Below are positions 1 to 8,461 of a DNA stretch of 64,000 nt, piece by piece. Below the pieces are notes generated by a model, which was given only the letters and a program-made list of their open reading frames with translations, was not told where the DNA came from and did no database searches. The stretch is taken from contig LYSZ01000001.1 of the NCBI GenBank assembly GCA_001657385.1, positions 62,001 to 126,000 of the forward strand, given 5' to 3'. The stretch's first letter is position 1. Each line of letters opens with the position of its first letter. This DNA is from Parvularcula sp. BBD 1991-13 (GTDB lineage Bacteria > Pseudomonadota > Alphaproteobacteria > Caulobacterales > Parvularculaceae). The translations under genes and the position numbers were made by a program.

Positions 1-505
1 CCTGGGCGAGCCCCTGCGCTTCCAGGGCCGTGTTGCGCGCCTGGATCGACACCTCGCGCTGTTGCAGCCACTGACGGTAGTATTTCAGTGCATGGTAACA
101 GATCGCCCATGACGCGAAGACGATCAACGAGCCGAAGATCCACCCGCCCCAGTCCTCGGAGCCGATGATTTCGCCGGTCATGGCGCTGAAAAGGCCGAGC
201 CGCAGGGCCGTCCAGCTAAGCGATGCGGCGAGAACCGCGGCGCCGTTGATGATCGCGCGCGGCGCCAGCGCCTTGTCCCATGTGGCGCGGGCGACCCATC
301 GCAGCGGGTGGCTGACGAAGATGCCCATGACCGACTGCGCGAACGTATGCAGCACCGGGATGATTTCGCCCGGATTGTACCAGATGTTGAGGCTGAGATA
401 GCTCAACCCCGCGAAAGCGAGCCAGCCGGCCGTTTGCAGGGTCCAGTAGCCGGGCAGGTCTCCTGGCGGCGCAACATCGGCCCCTGAGGCGGAATTCTTG
501 AGCAT
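1..505 (-). CDS. LytS/AlgZ-type sensor histidine kinase, N-terminal part (cut by window edge)
   Basis: The reading frame opens at an ATG at 503-505 and stays open to base 1, giving 168 residues of a longer protein. About four hydrophobic segments are visible (roughly residues 22-42, 51-66, 84-106 and 122-143). A polar helical stretch (YYRQWLQQREVSIQARN) follows, of the kind that links a membrane sensor to a His_kinase domain. The catalytic domain lies outside the window. It is divergent from the LytTR response regulator at 609, with about 100 bp between the starts. That arrangement is typical of LytS/LytT-like pairs and is the main support for the kinase call; the part seen here has no catalytic motif. 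Confidence 0.7.
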   Translation of the reverse strand, partial: MLKNSASGADVAPPGDLPGYWTLQTAGWLAFAGLSYLSLNIWYNPGEIIPVLHTFAQSVMGIFVSHPLRWVARATWDKALAPRAIINGAAVLAASLSWTALRLGLFSAMTGEIIGSEDWGGWIFGSLIVFASWAICYHALKYYRQWLQQREVSIQARNTALEAQGLAQ

Positions 506-608
506 TGGCGGCCCATCTGACGCAAGGGCTCGCCATGATAAGGAAATTGGCGTTCAATACCAGCGGCGCCGTCAAAAGGATACAAAAAGCGATAAGGGAG
601 GCGCAGCC

Positions 609-1397
609 ATGGATCAGGAAAAAGCCGTCGGACCGAGCGCCGCCAAGCTGACAACCGTTGTCTGCGACGACGAGGCGCCGGCGCTGGAGTTGATGTCGGA
701 TTTGCTGACCGAGACCGGCGCCGTCTCTATCGCCGCGTCCTGCCGGTCGGTTCGCGATTCGCTGGAGATCATCAACAAGGGCGGCGTCGATCTCGTGGTT
801 TACGATATCGAGATGCCGGGGTTGAGCGGCGTCGAAGCCTATGAGCGGATCACGGCGAGCCCGCGTCCGCTCGTCGTCTTCGCAACGGCGCACCCGCAAT
901 ATGCAGTCGACGCCTTCGACGTCGATGCGATCGATTACATCCTGAAGCCGGTCAATCTGGAGCGCGTTCGGCGCGCGGTCGAAAAGGCGATCCGCCTGCG
1001 CCGGCTCATCCATGAGCGCGAGCGCGGCGCGCCGATCGCCGCGCCGGAAACCGCGCCCGCGGACATGTCCGGCGTGCTCAGGATCAGGGACGCCGGCAAA
1101 TACTACTTTATTCCTCATAAAGACATTATCTGGGTGGAGGCGGCGGGGGATTACTCGCTCCTGCACATGACGGACCGGGAGTTGACGGTCCGCCTTCCCC
1201 TGAAGGCGCTGGAGGCGGACCTGCCGCGGCTGCTTTTCGTCCGCGTTCACCGCTCCGCCATCGTTTCCAGGGCGCATATAAGGGAGATCAGGCTCCTGCC
1301 CAAGGGCGAGGCCCTGATCAGCGTCGAGCGCAACGTGTCGGTGCGAACGAGCCGTTCCTATCGCGACGTGGTGCAGGCGCTCGCCAATGAACGTTGA
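609..1397 (+). CDS. LytTR-family response regulator
   Basis: 262 residues. The N-terminal receiver domain (about 14-130) shows the acidic pair D20/D21, the phospho-acceptor D66 in VVYDIEMPG and the conserved K113 in YILKPV. The C-terminal LytTR DNA-binding domain (about 160-260) includes IIWVEAAGDYS and FVRVHRSAIV. The start at 609 is preferred over an upstream in-frame codon because a strong AGGGAGG ribosome site lies just before it and the receiver domain begins soon after. It probably receives phosphate from the membrane kinase encoded divergently at 1-505. Its targets are unknown; the adjacent beta-glucan genes are candidates by position only. Confidence 0.9.
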   Translation: MDQEKAVGPSAAKLTTVVCDDEAPALELMSDLLTETGAVSIAASCRSVRDSLEIINKGGVDLVVYDIEMPGLSGVEAYERITASPRPLVVFATAHPQYAVDAFDVDAIDYILKPVNLERVRRAVEKAIRLRRLIHERERGAPIAAPETAPADMSGVLRIRDAGKYYFIPHKDIIWVEAAGDYSLLHMTDRELTVRLPLKALEADLPRLLFVRVHRSAIVSRAHIREIRLLPKGEALISVERNVSVRTSRSYRDVVQALANER

Positions 1398-1451
1398 GAC
1401 GGAGGCGATGCGTCCTGCGTCGCCGGGCTTCCCGTCCGCCGCACGGATCGG

Positions 1452-1487
1452 ACGACTCGCCGCACGATCCGGCGGACGATCCTCCGG
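1452..1487. repeat. 12-bp tandem repeat, three copies, upstream of the GH3 gene
   Basis: Three imperfect units (ACGACTCGCCGC, ACGATCCGGCGG, ACGATCCTCCGG) follow each other exactly in the 170-bp gap between the LytTR gene and the GH3 beta-glucosidase gene. I see no other defined element in this gap. It may be a regulator site or simple slippage expansion, like several other short arrays in the window. Confidence 0.5.
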
Positions 1488-1566
1488 GCGTTGTAAAAAT
1501 CGCCTATCATGAGACGAGGCCGCGACAGACGGCTGAAGCAAACCATGGATTACGGGAGAGTGTGTT

Positions 1567-3909
1567 GTGGCGAGATCCATCAGGGTCATGATGTCGGCGT
1601 TATGGTCGACGATGTTCTCGGTTGCCATGCTGCCGGGGGCCATGTTGTCCGGGGCCATGCTGTCGGGGACCGCCGGCGCGGCGCTTGCGCGGGCGCCCGC
1701 CGCGCCGTTGGCGGACGCGCCGTTGGCGGGCGCGTCGACGGAGGAGAAGATCGACGCGCTGCTCGGCCGGATGACGCTGGAGGAAAAGGCCGGACAATTG
1801 TCGCAGTTTTCCGATCCCGGCGACGTGACCGGACCGAAGCCCGATAACGAGCGCGCCCGCCTGATCCGCGAGCTGATCGAGGAGGGCGTCGTCGGCTCGA
1901 CCCTCAATGTCATCGGCGCCGACAGGGTCCGCGCGTTGCAGGACATAGCGGTGGAGCGGTCCCGTCTCGGCATTCCCATGATGTTCGCCTATGACGTCGT
2001 TCACGGGCACAAGACGATTTTTCCCATTCCCCTCGCCGAGGCCGCGAGTTGGAACATGGACCTGATCGAGCGGAGCGCGCGCGTCGCCGCCGTGGAAGCC
2101 TCCGCGCAGGGCCTGAACTGGACCTTCGCGCCCATGGTGGACGTCTCCCGCGACGCCCGCTGGGGTCGCGTCATGGAGGGCGCGGGCGAGGACCCTTTCC
2201 TGGGCGCCGAAATCGCGGTCGCGCGGGTGCAAGGCTTCCAGGGCGACGACCTCGCCGCGTCGGACACCGTCGCGGCGACGCTGAAGCATTTCGCCGCCTA
2301 CGGATTTGCGGAAGCCGGCAAGGACTACAATGCGGCCGATGTGGGAACGGTCACCCTGTACAATGTCATCATGCCGCCTTTCATCGCGGGACTCGAACGC
2401 GCCGGCGCGCGCACGGTGATGAATTCCTTCAACACGCTGAACGGCGTGCCCGCCACGGGCGACGCCTATCTGCAACGCGACGTCCTGAAAGGCGCATGGG
2501 GGTTCGACGGGCTCGTCGTCTCCGACTGGGGCTCGGCCATCGAGATGATCGAGCATGGCTTCGCAAAAGACGCGCGGGACGCGGCTCGCCTTGCGATGCT
2601 CGCCGGCTCCGACATGGACATGGAAAGCTTCGTATACGCCCGGCATCTTCCCGGTCTCGTCAGGCGGGGCGTCGTCGACGAAGCGCTTGTCGACGACGCG
2701 GTGCGCCGGGTCCTGCGGGTCAAGTTCGAACTCGGCCTGTTTGACGATCCCTATCGCTACATCGATCCGGCGCGGGAGCGATCCCTGCTGTTCACGCCCG
2801 AACACCGCGCCGTCGCCCGCAAGGTCGCGGAAGAGTCGATCGTCCTGCTGAAGAACGAGAACGCCGTGCTGCCCATCGCGCCGGGCGACAAGATCGCGCT
2901 GATCGGCGCGCTCGCCGCGGACAAGGACACGCCCCTCGGCAACTGGCGCGCCCGGGGCGAGCCCGGCAGCGCGGTGTCGGTGCGGGAGGCGTTCGAGGCG
3001 GCGGAGCTCGATTTCGAATACGCGCTGGGCGCCGCCGTCGAGATCGGCGAGGCGAGTTTCGCGACCGAAGTCCTCGTCAACGAAACCGACGCAAGCGGCT
3101 TCGACGAGGCGGTCGCCGCGGCCCGGCGCGCCGACAAGGTCGTGCTGGTTCTCGGCGAGGACGCCTACCAGTCGGGCGAGGGGCGCAGCCGCGCGGATAT
3201 CGGTCTGCCCGGCGTGCAGCAGGATCTGCTGGAGGCGGTGGCGGGCGCCAACCCTGACACGATCCTGGTGGTGATGAGCGGGCGCCCGCTCGCCCTTGCG
3301 TGGGCGGACGACCATGTTCCCGCAATTGTCCAGGCCTGGCATCTGGGCCATGAAGCCGGGCATGCGATCGCCGACGTGCTCACCGGCGCGGCAAACCCCA
3401 GCGGGAAACTGCCGATGACGTTTCCCCGCTCGGTCGGCCAGGTTCCCATCTATTACAACCATCTCAACACCGGGCGCCCCGGCCCGCGCGACGAGGTTTT
3501 CTGGTCCCATTACATCGACGAGACCAATGCGCCGCTTTATCCGTTCGGACACGGATTGAGTTATGCGCGGTTCGAGTATTCGCGGCTGCGGGTTCGCGAA
3601 ACCGCGGACGGCGTGGAGGCGAGCGTGCGCGTCAGGAATGTCGGGGACCGGGACGGCAAGGAGGTCGTGCAGCTTTACATCCATGACCGTGTCGCCAGCG
3701 TGAGCCGTCCGGAGCGGGCGCTGAAAGGCTTTCGAAAAATCGCTCTTGGCGCCGGCGAAAGCGAAACCGTCACCTTCCGCCTGACAGGGAAGGAACTCGG
3801 GTTTTACAACGCCCGCGGCGAATTCACGGTCGAGCCCGGCGTGTTCGATATCTTTGTCGGCGGCTCGTCGGCGGCGGCCCTGACCGCCAGCATCGACACC
3901 GCCGACTAG
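1567..3909 (+). CDS. GH3 beta-glucosidase, exported (BglX-like)
   Basis: 780 residues, starting at GTG with GGGAGAG six bases upstream. The N-terminus is a signal-like hydrophobic stretch, then the GH3 N-terminal domain begins near residue 58 (EEKIDALLGRMTLEEKAGQ). The catalytic nucleophile is D320 in VVSDWGS, and E538 in YQSGEGRSR is the likely acid/base. A fibronectin-III-like C-terminal domain is present (about 680-770). It should release glucose from beta-linked oligosaccharides in the periplasm. The signal region contains three 15-bp repeats at 1627-1671 (MLPGA/MLSGA/MLSGT) and two more at 1704-1733, so this leader has expanded by tandem duplication. The neighbouring GH16 enzyme suggests laminarin-type beta-1,3-glucan as substrate; that is inference. 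Confidence 0.92.
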   Translation: MARSIRVMMSALWSTMFSVAMLPGAMLSGAMLSGTAGAALARAPAAPLADAPLAGASTEEKIDALLGRMTLEEKAGQLSQFSDPGDVTGPKPDNERARLIRELIEEGVVGSTLNVIGADRVRALQDIAVERSRLGIPMMFAYDVVHGHKTIFPIPLAEAASWNMDLIERSARVAAVEASAQGLNWTFAPMVDVSRDARWGRVMEGAGEDPFLGAEIAVARVQGFQGDDLAASDTVAATLKHFAAYGFAEAGKDYNAADVGTVTLYNVIMPPFIAGLERAGARTVMNSFNTLNGVPATGDAYLQRDVLKGAWGFDGLVVSDWGSAIEMIEHGFAKDARDAARLAMLAGSDMDMESFVYARHLPGLVRRGVVDEALVDDAVRRVLRVKFELGLFDDPYRYIDPARERSLLFTPEHRAVARKVAEESIVLLKNENAVLPIAPGDKIALIGALAADKDTPLGNWRARGEPGSAVSVREAFEAAELDFEYALGAAVEIGEASFATEVLVNETDASGFDEAVAAARRADKVVLVLGEDAYQSGEGRSRADIGLPGVQQDLLEAVAGANPDTILVVMSGRPLALAWADDHVPAIVQAWHLGHEAGHAIADVLTGAANPSGKLPMTFPRSVGQVPIYYNHLNTGRPGPRDEVFWSHYIDETNAPLYPFGHGLSYARFEYSRLRVRETADGVEASVRVRNVGDRDGKEVVQLYIHDRVASVSRPERALKGFRKIALGAGESETVTFRLTGKELGFYNARGEFTVEPGVFDIFVGGSSAAALTASIDTAD

Positions 3910-4068
3910 CTGTGTTGCGCGCGCGAAAAAATCCGGTCCGCGATTAAGAACTCGATTGAGAGTGCGGGCGGAAGAACGCCGTTCCGGTTCGATTCGCCCG
4001 TCGCCGCGCGCCCTGCGCTGGCGTTCTGGGCTGGCGTCCTGGGCGGGCCGCGGCGCCGCGTTGCGTCA

Positions 4069-4104
4069 TTCCCATTCGCCGCATCCTTGTTCCCATTCGC
4101 CGCA
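4069..4104. promoter_or_regulatory. Perfect 15-bp direct repeat, 21-bp period, upstream of GH16/TBDR operon
   Basis: TTCCCATTCGCCGCA occurs at 4069-4083 and again without mismatch at 4090-4104. The 21-bp period (two helical turns) places both copies on the same DNA face, as expected for a cooperatively bound regulator site. It sits about 70 bp before the GH16 start in the 265-bp gap after the GH3 gene, where the promoter of the whole glucan-uptake operon is expected. No clear -35/-10 pair was found. Confidence 0.55.
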
Positions 4105-4175
4105 CGGCAATTGTTCCGCGCCGTTTGGCAATCAAGGATAATTGAAAAAAACTATAAGCAATCCTGAGGAGGACC

Positions 4176-5243
4176 GTGCTTCGATTTGCGATCGTCGTGA
4201 CGTTCTTGATGCGCCTTGGCCCCGCCATGGCGGCTGACGCCGATGCGGGTGAAACCGCCGCCGGCGCGCCGTCGGCGGATCAGGCCCGCTGGGCGGTCGT
4301 GTGGTTCGACGGTTTCGACGGCGATGCGCTCGACCCCGCCCGCTGGAAAGCCGAAGCGTCCTGCTGGGGCGGCGGCAATAACGAACGACAGTGTTACACG
4401 GCGCGGCCCGAAAATGTTCGCGTCGACGGCGGCGTCCTGCGGCTGACCGCTCGGCCGGAAACCTTCTCCGGACCGCGATACCCCGCCCATTACGACCAGT
4501 TTGACGGCGAACGGGGGGAAGATCAGCACCGGAACTATACGTCCGGCAAGGTGGTGACTCATGGTCTCGGCGCGTGGACCTATGGGCGCGTCTCCGCGCG
4601 GATGAAGCTGCCCGCGGGAAAGGGGGCGTGGCCGGCCTTCTGGATGCTGCCGGTGGAGGACGCTTATGGCGACTGGCCCCTGTCCGGCGAAATCGACGTC
4701 ATGGAGGCGGTCAATCTCGAAACCCCTTGCGCGGACTGCGCCGGCGGCGTCGACCGCCGCGTTTCCGGCGCGCTGCATTTCGGATCGGCGCCGCCGGACA
4801 ATGAATATCTGTTCGCGAGGACGGGAAACGCCATCGCGCTCGATCCCACTCGGGAATGGCATGTTTATACGGTGGAGTGGGCGGAAGGCGTGATCCAGTG
4901 GTTCGTCGACGGCCGGATGTTCATGCGCCTTGAGGCGGGCGACTGGCATACCGGCGCGGTCGCCGCCGACAAAAATCCCCTCGCGCCCTTCGACAGGGCG
5001 TTTTATCTCAACATCAACCTGGCCGTGGGCGGCGACATGCCTGAACGCGCCGTAGGCGGAGGGTTCGATCCGTCCGCGTTTCCGGCCGAGCTTCTGGTCG
5101 ACTGGGTGCGTGTCGAACAGTGCGCCGGCGACCTTGAAACCGGCCTGGCGTGTCTGTCTCCGCGGACATGGCGCGGCGCCCCGATGGGGCCGGAAGACGG
5201 CACGGTCAACGGCAAGCGCCGCGACGGTGCGGAACTGAACTGA
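4176..5243 (+). CDS. GH16 endo-beta-glucanase (laminarinase-like), exported
   Basis: 355 residues from a GTG start with a strong AGGAGG site three bases upstream. A signal peptide (about residues 1-19, ending MAA) precedes a GH16 jelly-roll domain. The family active-site motif is seen as GEIDVMEAV, with E172 as nucleophile, D174, and E177 as acid/base. Upstream aromatic residues (CWGGGNNERQCYT) are also typical of laminarinases. It should cut beta-1,3 or mixed-linkage glucans outside or in the periplasm to give oligosaccharides for the receptor encoded next. Only 38 bp separate it from the TBDR, so the two are probably co-transcribed. Confidence 0.9.
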   Translation: MLRFAIVVTFLMRLGPAMAADADAGETAAGAPSADQARWAVVWFDGFDGDALDPARWKAEASCWGGGNNERQCYTARPENVRVDGGVLRLTARPETFSGPRYPAHYDQFDGERGEDQHRNYTSGKVVTHGLGAWTYGRVSARMKLPAGKGAWPAFWMLPVEDAYGDWPLSGEIDVMEAVNLETPCADCAGGVDRRVSGALHFGSAPPDNEYLFARTGNAIALDPTREWHVYTVEWAEGVIQWFVDGRMFMRLEAGDWHTGAVAADKNPLAPFDRAFYLNINLAVGGDMPERAVGGGFDPSAFPAELLVDWVRVEQCAGDLETGLACLSPRTWRGAPMGPEDGTVNGKRRDGAELN

Positions 5244-5281
5244 AACCGAACAAAACAAATACCGGAACGGGAGGGCGTACA

Positions 5282-8278
5282 ATGAAGATCAAGACCAGGA
5301 CCAGAGAGTTGAGACTGTCCATGCTGCTGCTCGGCGGCGCCTCGGCGCTGGCGCTGACGCCGCCGGCGGCGGCGCAGGTTGCGGTGACGGCGGACGAAAC
5401 CGATGACGGCGACATCATCATCGTCAAGGGCACGCGCGCCAGTCTCCAGGCTTCCTCGGAAGTCAAACGCAACGCGCGCGGCGTCGTCGACGCGATCACC
5501 GCCGAAGACATCGGCAAGTTTCCGGACACGAACCTTGCCGAATCCCTTCAGCGGATCACGGGCGTTTCCATCGACCGCGATCTCGGCGAGGGCTCGACGG
5601 TGACGGTCCGCGGCTTCGGGCCGGATTTCAACCTTGTCCTCTTGAACGGCCGCCAGATGCCGAGCGCTTTCCTGGAAGGCGGCGCGCCGTCGTCGCGCAG
5701 TTTCGACTTCGGCGACATCGCCGCGGAAGGCATCGCCGGCGTCACCGTCTACAAAACCGGCCGCGCCTCCCTTCTCACCGGCGGGATCGGCTCCACCCTG
5801 AACATCCTCACCGCGCGCCCGCTCGACGCGCCGGGCATGAAATTTTCCGTGGGCGCCAAGGCGCTCCTCGACAACTCCACGACGACGCTCGACGACCGGA
5901 CGGTGACGCCGGAAATATCCGGTTTTTATTCAAACACCTTCGCCGATGACAAGATCGGCGTCGCGCTGTCGGGCAGTTATCAGGACCGTGAGGGCGGCGT
6001 CGCCCAGTTCGGGACCACGAGCGGCTGGCGCGGCGCGTATCTGGGGTCGGAAAACAACTGGGGGACCCTGCCGCAACCGCCGGCCGATACGCAGGTGACC
6101 AACCGTCCTGGTCCTGACGACCTTTACTCGACGCCGCAAAACATCAACTATGCGCTGACAAGCTTCGACCGCGAGCGGATCAACGGGGCGGTGACCCTGC
6201 AATACCGTCCGGTGGAAAGCCTGACCGCGACCTTCGACTTTTTCTACTCCCAACGCACGGTCGACACCCGCCGCAGCGACCTGTCGGTCTGGTACAACCA
6301 CGGCAACACGACAAGCGCATGGACCGACGGTCCGGTGGCGAGCCCGATTTTCTATAACGAGGATTTCGGCGACGCCGGCTCCGACCTCTCCATGGGCGCG
6401 GCGGTGGAGGGCAGCCGCCGGGAAAACGTCTCCTTCGCGGGCAACGTGGCCTGGGATGCGACGGACCGGTTGTCCTTCATGGTCGACTTTCATTCGTCCC
6501 GAGCCGAGTCCGGGGAAAACAGCCCCTTCGGCACCAGCGCCACGGTTTCCACCGCCGACTTCCAGTTGCGCAGCCAGGCGACGAATTTCGAAAACGAACT
6601 TCCCGTTCTCGCGCTCGGTTTCCAGTCGCCGTTCACCGAAATCGACCCCGCCCGCATGGTGGCGACGGGCTCGACCTTCCAGAACAGCTTTATCCGTACC
6701 GATATCGACCAGGCCCAGCTCTTCGGACGCTACGCGTTCGACGACACGATCGTCTCCAGCGTCGATTTCGGCGCAAGCTACACCAGGAACAAGGTGCGCT
6801 CGGCTTTCGCCAACAACCAGGCCGACACCTGGGGCGGGGTCGGAACCGCCGAAGACCTGCCCGACGACATCTTCACCCGCACGGACCTGGCGAGCAATTT
6901 CGACGCGTTCTCCGGTCACGAACTGACGCAGCAGGACTTCCTTGTTTTCTCCGCCGAGGACTGGGTCGAGGTCGTCAACGCGATCGACGGGCGTTGCGGG
7001 GACGACGGCCTGTGCCGCTCCGACGTCTTCGAGGTGGACCGCCGGCTGGAGGAGGAAAGCTGGGCCGGGTTCGTCGAGGTTACGTCCGATTTCGAAATCG
7101 GGTCCATGCCGGCGCAGATCATCGCCGGCGTTCGCTATGAACGCACGGATCTGACGTCGCCCTCGCAGACGCCGACCCCTGTCGGCCTGCAATGGGTCGC
7201 GGAGAACGAGTTCACGCTGATCCCGAGTTCCGACCCCAGCGACATCCTGGTGGAAAGCGGCGAGTACGATTACTGGCTGCCTTCGGTGGATTTCCAGATC
7301 GATCCGATCGAAAACGTGAAGTTCCGCGCATCCTACAGCCACACATTCACCCGCCCGAATTACGACGCCATCGCCGGTGGGCGGGTGCCGGACCAGTTGG
7401 CCCGCGTTGACGGCGGCGCCGCGAATCTCGGCGTGCCGAGCCTGCGGCCGGTCCTGTCGCGCAATGTCGACGTTTCAGCGGAGTGGTATTACGACGCGGG
7501 TTCTTATGTCTCGGTCGGGTTTTTCTTCAAGGACGTGAAAGACTTCAACGGCCTGACCACGATCACCGAAACCCCTTACGACGTCTTCACGCCTGTCGGG
7601 GGCGCGCGGTGGAACGCCGCTGTCGCGGCGATCGGGTCCGAAGATCTCAACGGTATCCGGCAGTGGATTTTCGCCAACGCCGACCCTTCCACCTTCGAGA
7701 TTACGGGAACCGACGTCAACGGCAATCCGACCGGGAACATTTTCGCCGTGCCGGGCGAAGACCCGGTGCTCGAATTCAGGACGACCATCGCGGTCAACCA
7801 GGAAAGCGCGCAGGTCCACGGCTGGGAGTTTGCGCTGCAACATATCTTCGGCGAAACCGGCTTCGGCTTCATCGGCAACTACACCATCGTCGACGGCGAC
7901 GTCACCTTCGACAACCTGCAGCCGCCCTCCGTCGGCGATCCGCAATTCGCCCTGCTGGGGCTCAGCGATTCCTTCAACCTGGTCGGCTTCTACGACAAGG
8001 ACGGGCTTCAGGCGCGCGTCGCCTATAACCGGCGCGGGCAGTTCCTGACCTCCACCGTCGGCGTCAGCGGCGCACCCAACAACCCGCAATATGTGGAGCC
8101 GTTCGGGCAGCTCGACTTCACCACCAGCTACGAAGTGCGGCCGGGCGTGACCCTGTTCGTCGAGGGCATCAACGTCCTCAACGCGACCCGCCGCGTGGTC
8201 GGGCGCACCTCGTCCTATGTGAACTTCGCCACGCAGACGGGGTCGCGATATCTGTTCGGCGCGCGCTACAATTTCTAG
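5282..8278 (+). CDS. TonB-dependent outer-membrane receptor (Caulobacter type) for oligoglucan
   Basis: 998 residues. The start at 5282 has GGGAGGG just upstream and opens directly into a signal peptide ending in AAAQ; a longer in-frame extension overlaps the GH16 gene and is rejected. A TonB-box-like DIIIVKGTR and a plug domain (FPDTNLAESLQRITGV, TVRGFGPDFNLVLLNGR) are followed by a large beta-barrel ending in aromatic F (ARYNF). It would import oligosaccharides using TonB energy. Substrate assignment to beta-glucan rests on the GH16, GH3 and SGLT neighbours. The halogenase/SapC/cupin genes after it form the accessory set usually found beside this receptor type. Confidence 0.92.
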   Translation: MKIKTRTRELRLSMLLLGGASALALTPPAAAQVAVTADETDDGDIIIVKGTRASLQASSEVKRNARGVVDAITAEDIGKFPDTNLAESLQRITGVSIDRDLGEGSTVTVRGFGPDFNLVLLNGRQMPSAFLEGGAPSSRSFDFGDIAAEGIAGVTVYKTGRASLLTGGIGSTLNILTARPLDAPGMKFSVGAKALLDNSTTTLDDRTVTPEISGFYSNTFADDKIGVALSGSYQDREGGVAQFGTTSGWRGAYLGSENNWGTLPQPPADTQVTNRPGPDDLYSTPQNINYALTSFDRERINGAVTLQYRPVESLTATFDFFYSQRTVDTRRSDLSVWYNHGNTTSAWTDGPVASPIFYNEDFGDAGSDLSMGAAVEGSRRENVSFAGNVAWDATDRLSFMVDFHSSRAESGENSPFGTSATVSTADFQLRSQATNFENELPVLALGFQSPFTEIDPARMVATGSTFQNSFIRTDIDQAQLFGRYAFDDTIVSSVDFGASYTRNKVRSAFANNQADTWGGVGTAEDLPDDIFTRTDLASNFDAFSGHELTQQDFLVFSAEDWVEVVNAIDGRCGDDGLCRSDVFEVDRRLEEESWAGFVEVTSDFEIGSMPAQIIAGVRYERTDLTSPSQTPTPVGLQWVAENEFTLIPSSDPSDILVESGEYDYWLPSVDFQIDPIENVKFRASYSHTFTRPNYDAIAGGRVPDQLARVDGGAANLGVPSLRPVLSRNVDVSAEWYYDAGSYVSVGFFFKDVKDFNGLTTITETPYDVFTPVGGARWNAAVAAIGSEDLNGIRQWIFANADPSTFEITGTDVNGNPTGNIFAVPGEDPVLEFRTTIAVNQESAQVHGWEFALQHIFGETGFGFIGNYTIVDGDVTFDNLQPPSVGDPQFALLGLSDSFNLVGFYDKDGLQARVAYNRRGQFLTSTVGVSGAPNNPQYVEPFGQLDFTTSYEVRPGVTLFVEGINVLNATRRVVGRTSSYVNFATQTGSRYLFGARYNF

Positions 8279-8461
8279 CCCGCCTGCGCGAGGGAAGGGC
8301 GCCGCGCTTCTCCCTCCGGCGTTTTCCGGCTACACAAGGCGGCCGGTGGCGCAGTGGGAACGGCGCGGCGCCGCGGCGCCCGCGCTACGCCCGATCCCTG
8401 CGGGCCGGCGCGCGAAGGTGTCGAGAATCAGGCTTCGAGAATCAGGGTGCGGGAGCGAGCA

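Noticed and set aside
216-1979. 587-codon minus-strand open frame
   Set aside because: It lies antisense to the clear LytTR and GH3 genes, and its translation has no family features.
1600-3684. 694-codon minus-strand open frame opposite the GH3 gene
   Set aside because: Antisense shadow of a well supported glycoside hydrolase; the translation is low-complexity, rich in Arg, Gly, Asp and His.
5150-5281. N-terminal extension of the glucan TBDR into the GH16 gene
   Set aside because: The downstream ATG at 5282 has a strong ribosome site and starts a normal signal peptide; the extension would bury it.
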